Positions 5,653 to 7,796 of a stretch of DNA of 7,796 bases are shown here, piece by piece. A program made the translations under genes and the position numbers. Under the pieces are notes generated by a model. It was not told where the DNA came from, made no database searches, and saw only the letters and a list, made by a program, of their open reading frames with translations. Location: NCBI GenBank assembly GCA_964636485.1, contig CAZWSO010000115.1:1-7796 (forward strand), written 5' to 3'. The stretch is from CAYXRS01 sp964636485. Lineage in GTDB: Bacteria > Gemmatimonadota > Gemmatimonadetes > Gemmatimonadales > Gemmatimonadaceae. Within the stretch, counting starts at the first letter, position 1. The number at the start of each line of letters is the position of its first letter.

Positions 5653-7796
5653 TCAGTTCTGAGGCCGATAGCTGCGCTCGCGGTAGTCGAACTTCAATTC
5701 CGGCTGCGCGATCAGCGAAATGAAGAACGAGAAGGCGAAGTTCCCATTCGGCGCCTGCATGAAGGAGAAGTTCGCGCGCCAGTCGTGCATCTCGCGCACC
5801 AGCAGGACGAAGTGGTCGGAGAACTCGCTACGCTGGAAGTCGTATCCCGTCCTCCACTGCACTGACCAGCGCGGCGTGAGATTGAAGCCAAACGACCCTT
5901 GCACGGTGGACACCGGAGCCGTTCGGAAAAACTGGCCACCCACCGTAGTGGTGGGGAGCGAGTCCGTGAGCAGTGCGCGCTGCACCTCCTGACACTGCCG
6001 GAGCTGTATTGGATCCAGGTTGAGACCGAGGCAATAGGCACCCGGGTCGAACTCGAACACTTCGGCGCCTCGCGCCGGACGTGACCGACTGGACGAGAAG
6101 CTTATAGAGGCGGTCCATCCAGTCGACTGGCGCGGGATCATGGGCGTTCGCGTGTCCGCCCCACCGGCCACCGGCCGCGGATCTCCCTCCCCACCCTGCG
6201 AGGCCGCCGGCAATCCCGCCGTATCCTGCGGGACGGCGGAGCGGAAGAGCCGGGCGATGGCGGTGAATGGGTTCTCCTCCCGCCCAATCGTGAACGAGGC
6301 GTTCAGTGTCGTACGATAGGGGCTGAAGCGCGCCGTATCGCTAAGCACACTCCCCTCGAACAACGAGTAACCCGCTGAAAAATCGAAGCCGGGAAGCAGA
6401 TCCGAGCGCACCGAGTAGCTGAAGAACTCGGTCGCGAACCCACTCAGCGTGTTGCCCGTGGCTCGCGCTCGCTCAAAGTCGTAGCTGACCGGCGAGAAGT
6501 TCATCGTGAGCAGCCGGATCTTCTGCCCATCGTCCGCTACGGTATCGGAAGGCGTGCGCAGCCGTGCCTCCAGGTTGTGGGTCACCCCGAGAGACACGCG
6601 GTTCTGCGCCAGCGCCCCCAGGTACGTCGTCCTCTCGCGACCCAGCGCGCTCAGAAACTCGTCACTTACACTGGCTGGGGGCGAGTACGAGTAGGACATT
6701 GACGGCGTAACGGCATGTCGTAACCGCGCGAACGGTCCGAACCCGGGGAACAGCCCGAAGAACGTCGGCGTCGAAGAAACGCTGTAAACCAGCCGCTTCG
6801 ACTGCGACACGAACTCGCCACCCGAGAGATGTGTCCGAAGCCAGAAACCGGATCCGGGGTCGACATTCTGGATTCCTACTGACGGAGAAAAGTTCCACCG
6901 CCCCTGAGAAATTGAGGGAAGGCTGATTCCAGTTTCCCAGTCGATGCGGGTGCTGAATCCGCGCTCGTACACCCTCGTAAGCCGCTGGGTGGTGTCGCGG
7001 ACATCAACCACACGTTCCTGCACGGGGAAGTCCTGCAGCACATCGTTCACGGTGAATCGATTCCGCCACGTGAAACCGAATAGCTGCACCGGCGTATCGA
7101 AGGACAGTGAAGTATTGCGCGTGCTCGCCCGAATGGGGATGCTGTCCACCGCGCCCCCTGGTCCGGGGATGTAGCGAAATCGGAAGGGGCTTGTAGGCTG
7201 ATCAAGCGCGAACTGCTGACTATTCGTGAGATTGAACGACGGCGACCATACCATCCACGACGCCGGACTGATGGGCCTGGTCGAGATGCTCATCGTGGGG
7301 AGGGTCTGATTGACCTGATCCCGGCCGGGAAACTGTGTTCGGCTGCCACCCAGCGAGATTGACGCCGGACCAAGCTGGTGGCGGTAGTTTGCCGAGGATG
7401 AGATGGTAGCCAGCGCCTGCTGCACGTCGAACGAGTGGTCACGCTGGATAAACGTGTTTGTAACGTAGTTGATGTTCGCGTTGAGACCACGCGTCCGGGA
7501 AAACGACTGCGAGTGCGATAGCGACAGCGCGAGATTCGTACTGCCATCGTCCCGGCGTGTGTAGGAGGTGCCGAGCCGTCCCCGCATGAACCTATCGAGG
7601 AAGTGGTAGTTGAGCTCACCATTGTAGCGGGTCCAGCCGGGATCGAAGCTGGTGCCGCGAACACCGCTCCGCCAGTCAAGCGAAAGCTGGGAATCCAGGT
7701 AATCGTTCAGCGCGAAGTAATAGCCAATGTTCTCTATCTGTCGCCGGTAGCCGGAGGAGCTCCGGACGACATCAGTCAGTCCGAACCGCGCCGGCA
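5653..7796 (-). CDS. lptD: LptD-like outer-membrane LPS-assembly beta-barrel (5' end outside window)
   Basis: The frame is open from the window edge to the TGA at 5653, giving 713 visible C-terminal residues. The first ATG inside (7587) is internal. LptD with LptE inserts lipopolysaccharide into the outer leaflet of the outer membrane. Just inside the edge the protein reads NIGYYFALNDYLD followed by alternating short strands, as where the LptD barrel begins. The rest is a long series of amphipathic beta strands rich in Ser, Thr, Tyr and Phe with Gly/Asp/Pro turns. The end has MHDWRANFSF and a final strand running to QPELKFDYRER, typical of the PF19838-like LptD of Bacteroidetes/Gemmatimonadetes-type bacteria. 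Two unstructured-looking inserts stand out: a Gly/Pro/Ala-rich stretch at visible residues about 520-558, and a loop with the only two cysteines (C588, C601). Another large outer-membrane barrel is the main alternative. The N-terminal periplasmic domain is not visible. Confidence 0.78.
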   Translation of the reverse strand, partial: PARFGLTDVVRSSSGYRRQIENIGYYFALNDYLDSQLSLDWRSGVRGTSFDPGWTRYNGELNYHFLDRFMRGRLGTSYTRRDDGSTNLALSLSHSQSFSRTRGLNANINYVTNTFIQRDHSFDVQQALATISSSANYRHQLGPASISLGGSRTQFPGRDQVNQTLPTMSISTRPISPASWMVWSPSFNLTNSQQFALDQPTSPFRFRYIPGPGGAVDSIPIRASTRNTSLSFDTPVQLFGFTWRNRFTVNDVLQDFPVQERVVDVRDTTQRLTRVYERGFSTRIDWETGISLPSISQGRWNFSPSVGIQNVDPGSGFWLRTHLSGGEFVSQSKRLVYSVSSTPTFFGLFPGFGPFARLRHAVTPSMSYSYSPPASVSDEFLSALGRERTTYLGALAQNRVSLGVTHNLEARLRTPSDTVADDGQKIRLLTMNFSPVSYDFERARATGNTLSGFATEFFSYSVRSDLLPGFDFSAGYSLFEGSVLSDTARFSPYRTTLNASFTIGREENPFTAIARLFRSAVPQDTAGLPAASQGGEGDPRPVAGGADTRTPMIPRQSTGWTASISFSSSRSRPARGAEVFEFDPGAYCLGLNLDPIQLRQCQEVQRALLTDSLPTTTVGGQFFRTAPVSTVQGSFGFNLTPRWSVQWRTGYDFQRSEFSDHFVLLVREMHDWRANFSFMQAPNGNFAFSFFISLIAQPELKFDYRERSYRPQN

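Noticed and set aside
7585..7587. ATG at 7587 as the start of the LptD-like gene
   Set aside because: The frame stays open upstream to the window edge, and the upstream residues (including NIGYYFALNDYLD) continue the LptD-like pattern, so this Met is internal.

Overview
The window is GC-rich bacterial DNA in which every supportable gene lies on the minus strand, so transcription runs from high to low coordinates. It reads as a diderm bacterium. The LptD-like protein resembles the form seen in Bacteroidetes/Gemmatimonadetes-type bacteria (PF19838-like) more than E. coli LptD. Together with the base composition and the fibronectin-type-III lipoprotein, this suggests a Gemmatimonadota-like organism. 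That placement is inference; no rRNA or marker gene is present to confirm it.

Layout in the direction of transcription. (1) 7796-5653: C-terminal 713 residues of an LptD-like outer-membrane LPS-assembly beta-barrel, with its 5' end outside the window. (2) 5652-5468: a 185-bp gap with a small hairpin, an alternating GTTGC/GCAAC cluster and a strong Shine-Dalgarno. (3) 5467-4349: a 372-aa predicted lipoprotein with two fibronectin-III-like repeats and an unassigned beta-rich C-terminal domain. (4) 4348-4191: a short gap holding a 42-bp perfect GC palindrome, the likely end of the lipoprotein transcript. (5) 4190-2664: hutH, histidine ammonia-lyase. (6) 2667-973: hutU, urocanase, overlapping hutH by 4 bp (ATGA). 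(7) 967-1: a radical SAM enzyme with a SPASM/twitch-like C-terminal cysteine region, starting 5 bp after hutU and cut by the window edge.

HutH and HutU are the first two steps of histidine degradation (histidine to trans-urocanate and ammonia, then to imidazolonepropionate). All catalytic residues I could place are intact. The next enzymes (HutI, then HutG or HutF) and any hut regulator are not in the window. The unusual point is the radical SAM gene packed tightly behind hutU, which is not part of the standard hut pathway. It is the best candidate here for something undescribed, although shared transcription does not prove shared function.

I see no tRNA, rRNA, CRISPR array, insertion sequence or phage gene. 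Apart from the radical SAM linkage, this looks like ordinary chromosomal core and cell-envelope sequence.
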